Source: Owenia fusiformis | Taxonomy: Eukaryota > Annelida > Polychaeta > Sabellida > Oweniidae | NCBI GenBank assembly: GCA_903813345.2 | Contig: CAIIXF020000010.1 | Location: 23,849,740 to 23,913,739, forward strand | DNA length: 64,000 nt | Direction of reading: 5' to 3' | The notes under the pieces: model-generated | Seen by the model: the letters and a program-made list of their open reading frames with translations, nothing else | Databases searched by the model: none | What the model was told of the DNA's origin: nothing | Made by a program: the position numbers and the translations under genes | Shown here: piece by piece, positions 1-13,099 of the stretch | Layout: each line of letters starts with the position of its first letter | Numbering within the stretch: the first letter of the stretch is position 1

Positions 1-61
1 TCACTAGTATTTCATGTGAATACAATACAAGACTAAGATCTATTCTAGCATAAACTTATAT

Positions 62-460
62 CTAACTCAATGATGGATTACTGATGATTGTATATGTTGT
101 ATCCCCATTAGTTTATGCCTAGGAGCTGGAACCAAAGGAGGTACATGGCAGACTTTTATTTACTTTGATGTCACTGATGCTGTTCAATCACTAATATTGC
201 ATGCATGGCAAAAACCTTGGAATTTTCGGACTAACTCAATGATGGATTACTGATGATTGTATATGTTGTATCCCCATTAGTTTATGCCTAGGAGCTGGAA
301 CCAAAGGAGGTACATGGCAGACTTTTAATTACTTTGATGTCACTGATGCTGTTCAATCACTAATATTGCATGCATGGCAAAAACCTTGGAATTTTGGGAG
401 ATTAACTCTTAGAGATGAAATCATCATTGGATTATTGACATCCGTATATGTTATACTGCT
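62..460. repeat. 169-bp tandem repeat, two copies plus a decayed third
   Basis: The unit starting CTAACTCAATGATGG begins at 62 and again at 231, giving a period of 169 bp with near identity. A third, strongly diverged start follows at about 400 (TTAACTCTTAGAGATGA, then TATATGTT). The array lies directly upstream of the zinc-finger exon, probably inside its first intron. Confidence 0.9.
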
Positions 461-579
461 CTTGTTGTAGGTGCCATTGAAATGGAAAGCATAGGTGGGA
501 GTCAGAAGTCACCATTAATTATATATTCCTAATGGCTTACACATACTTATCACTATATGTAGGAAACATATGCTTTCAG

Positions 580-1579
580 GAAAATGAGTGACGAACCACA
601 GAGAGTGCGTTTCTTCTGCAATAAAGGTCAGTGCCGTTATCTATGCTTCAGTGCAGCTACCCTAAGAAGACATACCTATGACGCACATGGGCCGAAAGTA
701 AAATGTGACATTTGTTCTAGAACATTCCCAGTATCTCGCCATAGTGACTATGAAAAGCACTTAAGAAACGTACATGACGTTAACTGTAATGTAGAGATGG
801 TGGCGAACAAGGGTGAGGAGGACAAACAGTCTCAAATGAGACAGAAAGCTAAGGACATAGCAAAGGCTATAGGACAGAATAAGAGGAGGAACGACAGCCC
901 TATTGCATCAGCGTCAGCTGACCATGAGGTGCCTAGAAAGGCTACAAAAACGGGATCCGATAAAAGGACAGTGTACATAAAAAAGTCTAGCCCACCTAAG
1001 GTTGATGCCGAATTTGGCCTAAAGGAGACGCAAGAGGCCCAACCTACTCCCAATCAGAAAACGGTAACTAGACCCTCTCCGTCCCTAAAGGGGACCCCCG
1101 AACTAAATATTGACCTGGAAGGACTGGGGAATACTAGGGGTATTGAGATGAAGTGCATTGAGGAGCCAGATGACATTGATCAGCCAGAAAAATCTCCAGC
1201 CGAAGAATACAAGCTCATCCCATTGGACCCAGTACAAGACGCAAAAACGTCTTATTATCGAATGCACGATGATCCCCGGTTGTTTCTCCTTACACCTCCA
1301 TCCTCGGTTTTGGATCCCAAGCATCGCGTGGTTAAGAAACTTAGGGAAGCAAGATCCAGCAGAATGACGTCATATGAACAGAAAATTCGACCTAGTCCCT
1401 GTGGAGGATATCTTATTAATAAAACAGAACGGGCCGAATTTAAGGATGGAACCGTATACTCATTATGCACTTCGTTCCATGGTAACGTCACAACCTATTC
1501 ACATCATGAGTCGACAGAGACACAGACGGACCCCAATATTACTAAGTCATCCCTGAGGACATTCCTCCCACTTCCTTAA
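580..1579 (+). CDS. C2H2 zinc-finger protein, single large coding exon
   Basis: The exon begins after a good acceptor (CTTTCAG ending at 579), and the ATG lies four bases in at 584. The open frame is 331 codons and ends in TAA. Two N-terminal zinc fingers are visible: C12-x4-C17-x12-H30-x4-H35 and C41-x2-C44-x14-H59-x4-H64. The rest (residues 70-331) is low-complexity, basic then acidic/proline-rich, with no domain I recognise. This suggests a nucleic-acid-binding or chromatin-associated protein, but the target is unknown. Most of the protein is unlike classical multi-finger factors. An upstream non-coding exon must lie left of the window if the acceptor is used. The gene sits between two unrelated tandem repeats and is followed by a promoter-like unit, so it may be part of a dispersed or tandem gene family. 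Identity as a real gene is likely; function is inference. Confidence 0.8.
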
Positions 1580-1613
1580 GCCAACAATGGGAATGGACTT
1601 CTTCATTTAGCTA

Positions 1614-1960
1614 CAACGGCTGCTGATTATGAACATTTGCTTTAGATTAAGGACATTCAGAGATTCAATATTTATGATTTAGTTTGTTTTTTTTGTAATC
1701 TTTGGAACAATAGAAATGAACTTTTTGATTAAGATACAGCGGCTGCTGATAATGAACATTTGCTCTAGAATAAGGACATTGAGAGATTCAATATATATTT
1801 AGTTGTTTTTTTAGTAATCTATGGAACAATGGAAAAGAACTTTTTCATTAAGATACAGCGGCTGCTGATTATGAACATTTGCTTTAGATAAAGGACATTC
1901 AGGGATTCCATGTATATTATTCATTTTTTTTAGTAATATAAGGTAAAAAGATTACAATTT
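1614..1960. repeat. About 120-bp tandem repeat, three copies
   Basis: CGGCTGCTGAT recurs at about 1617, 1740 and 1859, each time followed by ATGAACATTTGCT, a T-rich tract and GGAACAAT. The copies are 119-123 bp long with scattered substitutions. The array starts about 40 bp after the zinc-finger stop codon and may form part of its 3' UTR. Confidence 0.9.
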
Positions 1961-2060
1961 TATCTTACTTTAATAATCCATTTGATATTAACAGTCATCT
2001 TACGTGTATATTACGCTCGGGACGAGCTTTCAAAAGAGATTGGGGCAATGTGACGATTTT

Positions 2061-2182
2061 CGTCTCAGACGGATTCTCGTCTCAGACGGATTCCGTCAAA
2101 TTGTTCGTCACGCTTAAATCATTTAACCAATCAGATGACGGTTTTCGGCTATATAAGTGACACATTTTGTTCGGACAGTCAG
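2061..2182 (+). promoter_or_regulatory. TATA/initiator core promoter with duplicated upstream element
   Basis: TATATAAG lies at 2150-2157. A TCAG initiator has its A at 2181, 31 bases downstream of the TATA start, which is the expected spacing. Upstream are CCAATCA (2127-2133), TGACG (2136-2140) and a perfect 16-bp tandem duplication (CGTCTCAGACGGATTC, at 2061 and 2078) containing a near-palindromic CGTCTGAGACG-like core. The layout is that of a focused RNA polymerase II promoter on the plus strand. What it drives is not certain. Confidence 0.6.
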
Positions 2183-2219
2183 ACTTTGTTCAACCATCAG
2201 ACAACACACACCTTTTGCT
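2181..2219 (+). other. Candidate untranslated first exon
   Basis: About 39 nt run from the predicted initiator to a consensus donor, GTAAGT at 2220. The stretch contains no ATG, as expected for a 5'-UTR exon. The zinc-finger exon upstream also needs a separate 5' exon, so this may be the first exon of a neighbouring copy of that family, or of the candidate plus-strand exons at 3512-3819. Confidence 0.45.
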
Positions 2220-2225
2220 GTAAGT

Positions 2226-3468
2226 AAATTCTAAAATAGACTCATTGTAAACCATAAACTTTGCGTTTGTTATACATCCAGCGATACGCAACCCCCCCCC
2301 CCCTTTTATTCCATCTTAAGCCTTGACAGCTCGTTACCATTAGAGAGAAAACGCCACAGGATTATAACAAATGAATTATGAGATAATCCCTTTCTTATGC
2401 TGCATTTTTGGTGAAAATTGGCTCATAATTGAGGAAAATTGGTGATGATGGGTGGATTAATGACAGCTTAAGAAATTTTTATATTCATGTGAGTAAAGTT
2501 CAACAAAGTTCATCTTAGAAATAAATCACATCATTTCTCATAACTTGGAAAATGTCAAATTACAAATATTTCCCTTTTAAATTATCTAGAAACTGTTAGC
2601 AATGCATAAATCTGTACACTTTCTGTGGTACTTACAAAAGAATATAAATCAAGACATCGAGATTGGCATATGCATTTTGTATATATACTTGTTTCAAAGG
2701 AATAACTTGATGCTTATAAGTGTAATGACTACTTCATGGCCCTAGATTTTCAATGAATTGATATTTGTGGCAATAATAAGATTCAGGTTATATTAGAATC
2801 AAATTGATAATGGGGTTGTAGTGCTTGTAACTGAGTCAAATTGATAATGGGGTTGTAGTGCTCGAAATCTGAGTACAGTGTGATTATTCACATTACTATC
2901 CTAGAATGGCTATTTTAATGTTGATTATGTTCTTGTTTAAGGTGGAAGGTACATAATACACATTTTAACATTCACACTTTATGTTGTTCAACACTGAAAA
3001 CATCAAACAACAAACAAAAATTTTTGCTATTAACATGGCATAACACAATGAATGAAAGCATACACATTGGAGAAAGCCATTGACCTATAAAAACAATGGT
3101 GATGTTTGCTTTTGAGACACCATAATCAATATATATATACATCCTACGTGGAAGTAAAATGGACCAAACGGGAAACATTATTACTGAGCAAGATATATAT
3201 ATAGCTTAATTGGGCCATGGTACTTTGGATAGCCTTACATAAAGACTATTGATTTGACAAGGTGTTAGACACTGATACCACTGAATCATTGATTCTTACT
3301 ATACAAGACAACCCTCAGAGAACACAACCAAAAATTTCCTGTCCATTATTCAGCATCAATGATTGTTTTTGCATAATAATATGGAATATTAAGCTGGTAT
3401 AATTATCTGGGTATACAAAGCAGAAAAGTTAACTCATATTACATATTAGGATCAATATGACGTAATAA
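2226..3468. other. AT-rich stretch without a recognised gene
   Basis: It contains a C-run (about 2291-2303) and a 42-bp direct duplication at about 2797-2880 (AATTGATAATGGGGTTGTAG, twice). No convincing exon was seen. Confidence 0.6.
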
Positions 3469-3787
3469 TCACTTTGGTGGTAACCTGGATGATTTTTGTG
3501 TAATAATTAAGCAATTCATCAAGAGTAAGCCAGAGTGTGAAATGAGACCTCTTCCTGATTTTGAGACATCAAGGGCCACAGGTATTACATGAGATACCCC
3601 TCCACCACCTTTCATCTCAATATGATACACTTCATCAATGTTTGCAAATGCATCAAGAGCCTGCTCACCCTTAAATTTTATATTTCTATACTGTTGATTT
3701 TCCATGCTGTTAATTTTGCTCTGGTTGTGCCCACAGGCAAAGAGCCTTGTACGTTCTTCTGCTTTGAAGAAATGGGGAATACCAGAT
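3469..3787 (-). CDS. Competing minus-strand terminal exon
   Basis: On the minus strand an acceptor-like CTTTTCCACTGTAG precedes an open frame from 3787 to a TGA at 3469-3471, about 106 codons. The product reads protein-like, with basic and glycine-rich parts (EMKGGGGVSHVIP near the middle). No family is recognised. It overlaps the plus-strand exon pair completely, so at most one is likely to be the main coding sense. Splice signals favour plus; length of uninterrupted frame favours minus. Confidence 0.25.
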
Positions 3788-3819
3788 CTACAGTGGAAAA
3801 GTGGAAAATGTTTACTCAG
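3512..3819 (+). CDS. Candidate two-exon plus-strand coding segment
   Basis: Exon A (3512-3581) follows TAATTAAG and ends CACAG|GTATTA. Exon B (3737-3819) follows the strong acceptor GTTGTGCCCACAG and ends CTCAG|GTAAGA. Exon A ends with one base of a codon and exon B starts with two, so the frame is kept. An ATG at 3542 would give a product beginning MRPLPDFETSR and continuing through KEPCTFFCFEEMGNT. No family is recognised. The promoter and first exon at 2150-2219 lie upstream on the same strand and could supply the 5' end. A long antisense open frame over the same bases competes with this reading. Confidence 0.33.
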
Positions 3820-3882
3820 GTAAGAAAAGATCTCCATAAATCATATCCCTCCATGCCCATTTTCCAGGAACTACATGTATAG

Positions 3883-6800
3883 GAAACCAGATTAATCTAT
3901 CAGTTGTTCTATTTATTGGAAGGGTCTCTCAATCCATGTTTGCATACAAAGAGATGGAACTTTATTACAACATCGTTAGTAAACATTCTAGAGGTAGAAC
4001 ACACATTTCATCTTATAACATTAACCTTGCAAAAATAGACACATTGGCCACTTTTATTTTACTGAATTCCTTACTAATATTTGAATGATATGAATGATCT
4101 AATTGTTGGCATTCTCACAATATTTTCAGTATTAAAAAACAAATTGTTTGAGATTACAAATTTTTGACATATTTCTATATCTAGGCCTTTGTAATGCTTT
4201 CCTGGCCATTTTAAAATGAGGCCATTCTGATATTATTCTCAAAGGCCACCTACACATTCTTTTTCATGTTTTAGTAGAATGTAATCATAAAAAGTGGCCT
4301 GGAATATAGTAACCTGGTTACTGAATGATTGGCAGATTCCATTCCAGGCAAACATCACATGAACAATGTCAAAATATCCTGAATTATTATCATGATAATA
4401 GTTAGGGAAGGTTTAGATTTGGTGAAATCAAACATTTGTTACTCCTGAAATCCATGGAGTAGAAAAATTCTTCCAAACAAAGTGTAATTTTTGAGTCAAA
4501 ACTATACTATAGGAGCATTCTTAGAAAAGTATTATAATATATCTGAAAAATCATGGATCATTTTTAACTTCATTGAATGACTATGAATTCTCTTATGTGC
4601 AATTTACAAAAGTGAAACCTCTCAATCAAACTGCTACAAGATGACATAAATGGATGAGAGAAAAGTAGATCTTCAGACAATATTTCAGACACATTGGTTG
4701 ATATGGTGTGCAAGAATCAATTGAGATTAGACAAGGTCCATTAGACAGATTACATTGTTGCAGTCACTTGGTCCTGGAGGGGTTTCTGTGCCAGGGTCAT
4801 GGCTAACAAGGATTGTGTTCCAACAATGATCTGTTGGAGCAGCCATTTTGAATGCAATGAAATTACCAATGCAATGTTACTATTTTCTAGTTGGGTTTAT
4901 AGGCTACTAGTATATTAGTATAGATGACATTAAGGCACACTTTTTCTTTATGGTGTATAAGAGGATTCATTTCAAGGTAAAACATATTAAATAATGCATC
5001 AATAATAACCTTATATAACTAACAATCATAAGTATCTGCAAGCTTGATACAACAAAAACTAAATTATATTAAAATGATCAATAGAGCCATTCTCTAGCAT
5101 ATGAATTATAAATGTATTTTTATAATTGATATTGGTATCCTATATCTCCTCGGGACAAGATAGCTGTGGATTAAACCATTTAGCTTTTAGATAGCGCCAT
5201 TATAATACAATTTATGAGATAAGTGAATCAGATCCAATTACTACAATTTTAATGGAATATACATCAATCCTGGCTAAGAGGAATAGACATAGTCCACATA
5301 GTTCACATTGAATCCAACTGCCTGAAAACTGCCAAGAATATCATATATTATGTTAAAACATACTACAGGAACATCCTTTAAAAGTATTCATCTGAAAAAT
5401 CATGAATAATTTTAACCAAAATTGGTCAAAATTATTAGAATGAAAATTTTGCACCCACGATTTGTCAATTCCAGTTGAAAGCCCATGACCAAATGCAGCA
5501 TTTTACTTCATATAAAACTACAACCTCCCAGGTACAACTTGTCCCCCTTAATTAAGACAAAGATGCAGTTTGAAAAAACATTTATTAATCAAGTCAATAT
5601 ATTCAATAATACATTTCTGGTCTTTTGGTTCCTCCCCTAAAAATAAACTTATGAAAGAACACTGTATTTACATGTCTGCAGCTTCTATCTCTCTCTAACA
5701 GTTACACATGTGCAATTAACAAGTTGTATAAGAGACATTAACCTGAGTGTTAAACACAATCCTTTATGAAAGAATAGGACATTTCCAGCCATTATTCTAC
5801 TGATGGAATAAAGTCACGCACAATTTCTTTATTTAGATGCTCTACTAATGGATGTCTTTGCTCTAGAAGCATAAGAACCAATTATATACAATATTTTACA
5901 AGATAATTTGTGTTGATTTGACAAACATTATAAAGGAATATATATGTCTCTTGGTCTCAAAGAGATTTGGATTTGTGACAGGAATATCTATCATTCTGGG
6001 AATTCATGGGGTTAAACTGCACTAGATCTACCATTACCTTCATGGAACAATTCTTGTGTTGAAAGACATATAGATGTGAAGAGAATCAAAATGATACAGC
6101 CGATTATACTCTGGGATACTGGGGAGTTATTGGCTCATTTTTTATACGAAATGACTGTGCTCATATGGTAATTCCCCTTTTAGTGTTTATAGCTTTATAG
6201 GCAGGCTTTCTCACCACTTTCAGAAAGGGGCATTAGGATATAACAATGTATGAGGTTCCTATGATCATTATAGAACCCTGCTGGGGGAAAAATCATAAAA
6301 CAAAACCTGCTGGTTAAAATTATTGAAAAATTCAACCAGCTTTTCACACCTTTCGGCAAAAGTGTCACTTTTAAACAAAGAACAAACAGATCCTTACTGG
6401 GAAAATTACAAAAGATAAGAAACCTTTCTGGTTGGTGTCACTCTGGTTTATCAGACCATTGTTAGCTATTTTAGTGAGAAGAGTATATGTTGTATACGGG
6501 CTGTCAATGTAAATCTGGAAACAGCATTTTGACAGACTTTGGCAGATTATCAATAAACCAATAACAAAAACTGATATCTTTATCCATAACAATCATGTAC
6601 TGTACATGTAATCTGGAGTTTTGTTTTGTCTTTGTTTTTCTATTATCATTTTTAGGTCTGAAAAGGTCAAAATGTGAGAAGGCTGTTGTACTCTGAGATG
6701 AAAGAATTATCCATAACTTAAAGAATGTAAACGGTTGCAAAGGGTATACAGAAAGTAGTGAATAACTGGCATAAATATAAATCTCTGTACCTCTTTAATC

Positions 6801-9033
6801 TCAAACAACTTTAACCAAACAATTAATTGTTGATGATGATACTATTATTGGTCACCTAAGATCAAGGCTCAAGACATCTTATGATCTTTAAGGCATCATT
6901 ATTCTATTGTTTTAAGGTGTCTTCGTTTCAAAGTGCAATGTTGAACATGAAGGGAAACAAGAAAATCGAAGCAAATGCGTGACATATATGGAATTTATTA
7001 TTTATTTATTTATTTCTACTTTCGTTATTTTCAGCATTCATTTTTGGCGTCCCTTTTTTGATGTTCTTCTTCTGAAATATTTTTGCTTGACAATAATCAG
7101 AAAAAATGCTTATCGTCACCTAAAAATATGGGATGACTTCTATTTCTTCAGCAAATGCATGACTAATATACAAATTGCGGGACAGTAGGATGGCCTGCTC
7201 CTAAACAGGTTTTACTAAATATATCATGTTACAGTTTCTGAAGTCTAAGTTCTTAATGTAGAAGTCACTTGATTCTGCATCTACAAATAGATTCAATAGA
7301 GCTACAAAACTATTAAATAATCCATATTGCAATTCATGAACATTATAAACTGTTCATTTCAAAGGAGTATGAACATAAAATCAAAATCTCTATTGATTTG
7401 GAGTGATTAGAACAACTTTTAATGTGGAAAGTTGGTAAAAAACTATGGAGTTTTAATCTGTGTTTTAAAGACTGTTGACAGTTGCCTTTTTTGATCTTAC
7501 ATATAAAAACATGAATCTCAATTTTGGCCATAGCTGAATGTTAAACTTGATATAACATGTATGAATTAGTTGTTGGTGCCTCCTAACTACTTGTATTGGG
7601 AAATATTTATGATGTAACAATATAAGATCAGGGAGACATCCCTTTAAATGATGACTCTAAATGTGTCTACTGAGGCCAATATTTAACATTCTATGGGCAA
7701 TGTACCAAGCTGCATAGACAATAGGGCATTGATCTCATTTGATCTTGTAATTCTAATTCAAATGATACTGTCCGGTAAGAGAAGAAATTGAATAGAATCC
7801 CATGAGTTTAAAAGCAAGGTCAGTTAAGGCCAAATAATAATATAAGTCTGGATTCTTGTCATGGAAAGCAATTAAATGGGTTTCTCTGGATCATCAGTGG
7901 ACAATCAAATCTGTATCCAGACCAACCAAGCAGAATATATAAATGGATGTATCTGAAATATACTGCAACAACCCTGAGATCCATTGGCTAGCAAACGCAA
8001 AACAACACATATACACAGCTCTATATTGGGGAGATGAAGCCTAATGCAAAAATTAAAAAATACAGAATAACAACCAAATGTTTAAGATGGGAATACCAAT
8101 TATCATCAAAACTGCGAGCCCTCTCTTCGCAGTCGATATAGTCAATATTCTATGACTTGCAACCACTGCCTTGCCTATTTAAAAATATATGTGTCAATAT
8201 ATCATTGTAATAGAAATCCATACTAAGACATCACAGTAAAAATCCACAAATTAATGCCCATACACAAAATATAATACATAATATAAGCTCAATATATACA
8301 AGAGCATTCAAAAACATTTCAAATAAATGCAGGTCAATTACTTCTGAAAATGTGAGATATGACCACTTTTATCTTTCTATAATAAAGCTTCTTTCAAAGA
8401 TGAAGAATCATCTAATTTGGAAAAAGACTTTTCAAAGAAGTAATTTCAAAGCAAGCAACAGAGATTTCTTCATTTCTATATCACTTGATTAATAATTTGT
8501 TTAAAAAGTCAGAACAATTTACACAGAATGACACAGAGAAATTTGTTAAATATGGTCACAATACTCCAAATGAAGATAGACATACTACTACTAGGGTATT
8601 GGAATTGCATCATTTATTTCAAACAACTGCATCTAGATTTGACGATATGCTCAATACCACCAATATTAAGATCTCATTTTTATTAATTTTGCCTCATGTT
8701 CCTTTGAAACACAACTGAATCCCACACACTTGTACAAGACTCATGATGAAAGGATAGCCTTTAAAAGACATCCTTGTAAACAGCCATCAATGTCAGTTTT
8801 GATGACTGATCTTTGATATGATGTCTGGTGTGTCTATACTTGATAATGAACAGAAAGCCCAGGGGGATGATTGACTGGAGCTTGCCTTTGGAGAAATGAC
8901 TCTGAAGTACATATGCACCACAATAGCCACATGCAATCCATGTATATGTTAAAGTTGATATCAGATCTATGAGGTTTTTAGTTGAAGTATAAAATAAGCC
9001 TTGAAATTCAAGAATGGAAGTAACAAACAGATA
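3883..9033. other. Long AT-rich stretch without a recognised gene
   Basis: Only short chance-like open frames are present on either strand. One local hairpin (CTGCGA...TCGCAG, about 8113-8132) was noted. The region is probably intron or intergenic. Confidence 0.6.
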
Positions 9034-9115
9034 TATAGAGATTATCCTATATATAGGTTCAGGATATTGGGATTATCCTGAGGCAAATATAATATGTTTG
9101 CCCGAGGGCCGCAGT
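9034..9115. repeat. Single arm of an interspersed palindrome family
   Basis: GAGATTATCCTATATATAGG, then CAGGATATTGGGATTATCC, match in inverse orientation the ends of the repeats at 28686-28710 and 30240-30300. Only one arm is present here. Confidence 0.7.
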
Positions 9116-9275
9116 TCCCAGTACTCAGAAAGAGAACTAGAAGCAAAGGTTTGATTGCCTCAAACATATGTACATCTAGATTAAAATGAAGGCATCATTA
9201 GATTAAGTACTTGGTATTTGGTCATTCTTTCTAAAACTTGTTCATCAAGCAACATTTATGTTATTCACAGGGTAC

Positions 9276-10530
9276 GTACCAAATTAAGCAAGACAGTTGA
9301 ACATGTGGGGTAAGGTACAACATTAGGGTGGTGAAATTTGAGGAAATCGATGTTTTCATTGTTTCAGAAAGATCTGATCTAGTGTAACAATAGAGAGGTT
9401 AAGCTACACATTCAAATGCAAACCGTGAACCTGAACGCGTAAGTTCATGTTCAAGTACATGTTTAAGGAAATTTTCTGTTAAGCTACATGTTGGTTGATG
9501 TGGAGCTATATTTATGTGGTGGCTGTCACTGAGGGTAATGGCTCTATGGGTTATGGTTTAATCATATCAAGGGCGGACATAATAAAAAGAAAATGCCTCG
9601 TTCACAAATTTAATGTAGTAATAAGGCAATAGTAGGCTCTGGTTGTCATTTCATTTCTTTTAGTAAACATACTGTACTAAGCCGCAGATATTAAACTAGC
9701 CCTGCCTATTTATATTATACGAAATGAAACAAAACCATCACAAATTGAAGTTGTAATTTATCCATTAAAATGTACTCTTATTTCCTGTTAAGGATTGAGG
9801 TTTACCAATATAACAAGCAAGATTATCTATCAAATATGGGCTCCTGGGCCATGCTAGAACATGGCTAAAATCAATCACGTAATGAGCGACGTGTAATAGC
9901 TCATCTACACTTAAAAACCTGTAACTTTCACGCTTACCTGTAGAAAGTAGACTAATCTGACATCATATTTCTGTGCGCGTATTGAAGTTTACGTTCTTGC
10001 TTTGTTGAATATGTGTCTGTAAATTGCAACAATATGATAATCTACAAGTAAAAACCTGTAAACTTCACGCAGACAAACAGAAAATAAGCAAATCTGACAT
10101 AATTTTTCTGCGCCCGCATTGAAGTTCACGTTCATGTTTTGTTACAAACATGTAACTTAACCTCTCAATAATACCAGACAGCGAACTGGACATTGAATTC
10201 ATAGTTAAACCTACACAAACACAGAATGTAGTATACGGTATAACGCACAGGTAAAATCTGAGATCCAGTATAACTCAAATTCCTTGTGTTGCACCTTAGT
10301 GCATGTAGTGTTACTGCGTGCTAAGCATTCAGAGTTTGTATGTGTTTAACCATGAAATCCACTGTCAAGTTCACTGTCTAGGATATATTGTTACAGAGAT
10401 TTACATATAAAAATATATAGAAACCAGACCAAATCTTTCTGAAATGATGGAAATATCTGTTTGTTAAAATTTCATCACCCTCGTGTTGTACCTTATTCCG
10501 CACGTTCAAGTGTCACGCTTAATTTGGTAC
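9276..10530. mobile_element. Fold-back element with long terminal inverted repeats
   Basis: The left end (GTACCAAATTAAGC at 9276) is the reverse complement of the right end (GCTTAATTTGGTAC, 10517-10530). Similarity continues inward for over 100 bp on each side, through the GTACAAC, GATGAAATTT and TTCAGAAAGAT blocks. Inside are a direct duplication (about 9913-10004 and 10050-10142) and a second, nested inverted repeat (about 10165-10235 against 10310-10390). No transposase frame is present, so this is a non-autonomous element. Arms are diverged, so the insertion is old. Confidence 0.75.
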
Positions 10531-13099
10531 AGCCTCTGTGTTATTGCAATAATATACAAGCTGCAATTTCTTTAAACTTCAAAAGAAATTAGATTTCATA
10601 ACAAACAAATCAATGTATTGCAATCAATATAAACTACAGAAGAAGACAATCACTATAACATTAGAGCTAAGAGTGTTTCAAGGATGAGGGAATTGACAAA
10701 TCACTTAAAGAATTAAGCACATTTCTGCATTTCAAGGGATCACTTGACAAGATTATACCTAGTTTGGGGGAGTATTATTAAATCTTGGAGGCAGCTTAGA
10801 AGAAATGGCTTACCTCCAACCAAATATTTTCTTAGAAGTCCTAAATCATATTCCAAAACAACATTCTAAATCTCTATATTCTATAGCTCATTAATTAACA
10901 ATAATCTTTGAGGATTAATTATACATGACCATCATGATGTATGCTTCCTTGGCAGCGCCTTTATTGCATGGAGGAACCAATTTTCATACAGAATGGCATT
11001 TATTATCTTGGTGCAGATTTTACGATCTATTCTTATTTGATTTCTTCACTCACTATATATAGTATTTATGATTTGCAGTTCGAATTGTTGATGATATTAT
11101 TATTATGGAAACATCTGTTTGTTTTCCAAGTTTTCTAATGATCCTGTTGAGTCTCAGGCTCTCTCCCATGTTAAACTTACCAGACTGTCACGTTTAAAAT
11201 GCAAAACTGAGCACAAAAGAACTTAAGATTCTTTATTCAATTTTAAAGAGAATAAAATAGCATGATCAGATATATCTTAAATATGCATGCCAATACTTGA
11301 TTTATTAGATGTGAACATTCCAGGTGATTGTCCATTCTCCATGAAACATCAATAACATAACAGCAAGGTTAGCAAAGACATGACAATGGTATAATTGATA
11401 TTAACTGCTATAGCTACATATGGACAATCTATGGACAATATTTATTTCATTAACATACTTGAATATCTACTCTCTAAAATAATTGAAAGCTGGGACTTTT
11501 TCACACCCATTTGCATGCACATTTACCATTATCTTCTTTGTAACAGGGGTACATTAAGCCTGAATTGGTCAATGATAAAGACATACCTAACGAAGAGACT
11601 AAGGTTTAACTAATTAACACTGATAAACATATCGAAATCAATGAAGTATTAATAAGTGCAAATTAAATTTGAAATCAATGAATGCCAAGGTGAGAGAGCC
11701 CATATGTTGCATAACATCAAACACAGATGAATAAACCCATATGCTGCAAAATATCAATGCAAATAGGCCATATTCTTGCATCAAGTTTATGGTCACTCTC
11801 CCCATTTTCCTGTCCACAATGGGTTTATAAGAGAATGGGAGTATACACAAGGGCTTTAAGCAAGACACAATAAAGCACCTAATGCCTGAAAATGGTTCGA
11901 AAACAATATAAGAACTTGATTGAAGACCATACCTTTGATCAATTATATTACATTACTATAAAAAGCATGAATTTCCTCTCTCCCTGCTTGATTTATAAAG
12001 GCTCTGCCTATTTTCCCAGATATGGACAAAAACAAACATATATCATACAGCTCAAACATGGAACTGGCTAATGTGAAGGAAATCTATTGCAGGGAAAATC
12101 ATTATCTGCATTTCCGTAGGCTTATTTGTGAGGCTAATAGGTCGTGAAACTTGTGACAGTCAACAGTCCAAGACAATTATATATTGCAGTGATTCCAACT
12201 CTTTAAAACTGAAACTGAATCAAAATAGCATATAACATGTTATGTCATATACTTGATCAATTCAAACTGATTGTCAAGAAATCAGCATATATATTAATAT
12301 ATTTTATTGACTCAACAATCCAACATACCATATAAATGACATATCAGTCACTATATCCAGGACAAGAGAAACAAGAGAAAAAATATGCTAAGCTTATATA
12401 TATAATAACTGTCTTAATGACTTTATATAGTGTAATTATGTAACTCGAATGTAATTTATGGTTCAAAAATACTGTATAATAATATTACAGTTTACATCTA
12501 TAGGTATACAGGATCTAAATGTAAATTGACACATCTTTAATTAATAATAAAATGTGATCAAGGAACAACTTATAAGGGTTATTCTTCAAGAGGAATGTTT
12601 TGAGAGGCTTTACTACAATGGATATGGATACCCATCTGAATATATTGAATATGTAATGTTATTGATAAGCCTTCTTATAGGAAATCCCAGATGAGGATAC
12701 ATATCTCACAGATGGCGTAGATAATTTTGATATGATAGAGCTCAAAATTGTTGAACATGAAAATTGAAGCAAACCCTCATTGTAAGTAAATAAATGATGT
12801 TAAATAGCATCTACAAATACTTTCATTATTAATAAATGGCCTTCCTTTTGATGAAAATGAAGTAAGTATTACAATTGGAATATAAATGTTAAGCAATGAA
12901 ATCTGAGCCTTAAACATGGTTTTTAATGGGGGGAATGATTATATTGAAAGCTTTAATAACAAAGCAATCAATGTTGTCATAAGAAAATCAAACTTTATTC
13001 TCGGTGGGTTATTTGAAACCCTTATTAACTATATAATAGTCTTTAAGGTAGATGGAAATATATAATTTGCCTTGCCTTAAATCTTAAGGTTGTTGTGGA
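10531..13099. other. AT-rich stretch without a recognised gene
   Basis: No exon with convincing splice sites and protein-like translation was seen. Confidence 0.6.

Noticed and set aside
4741-4900. Open frame after TTGTTGCAG, rich in Trp and Cys
   Set aside because: It contains GCAGCCATTTTGAATGC, a phrase shared with repeat fragments elsewhere in the window. No donor was found.
6060-6170. Frame reading RCEENQNDTADYTLGYWG on plus, followed by ATG|GTAATT
   Set aside because: Acceptor and donor are weak, no neighbouring exon was found, and the length is within chance expectation.
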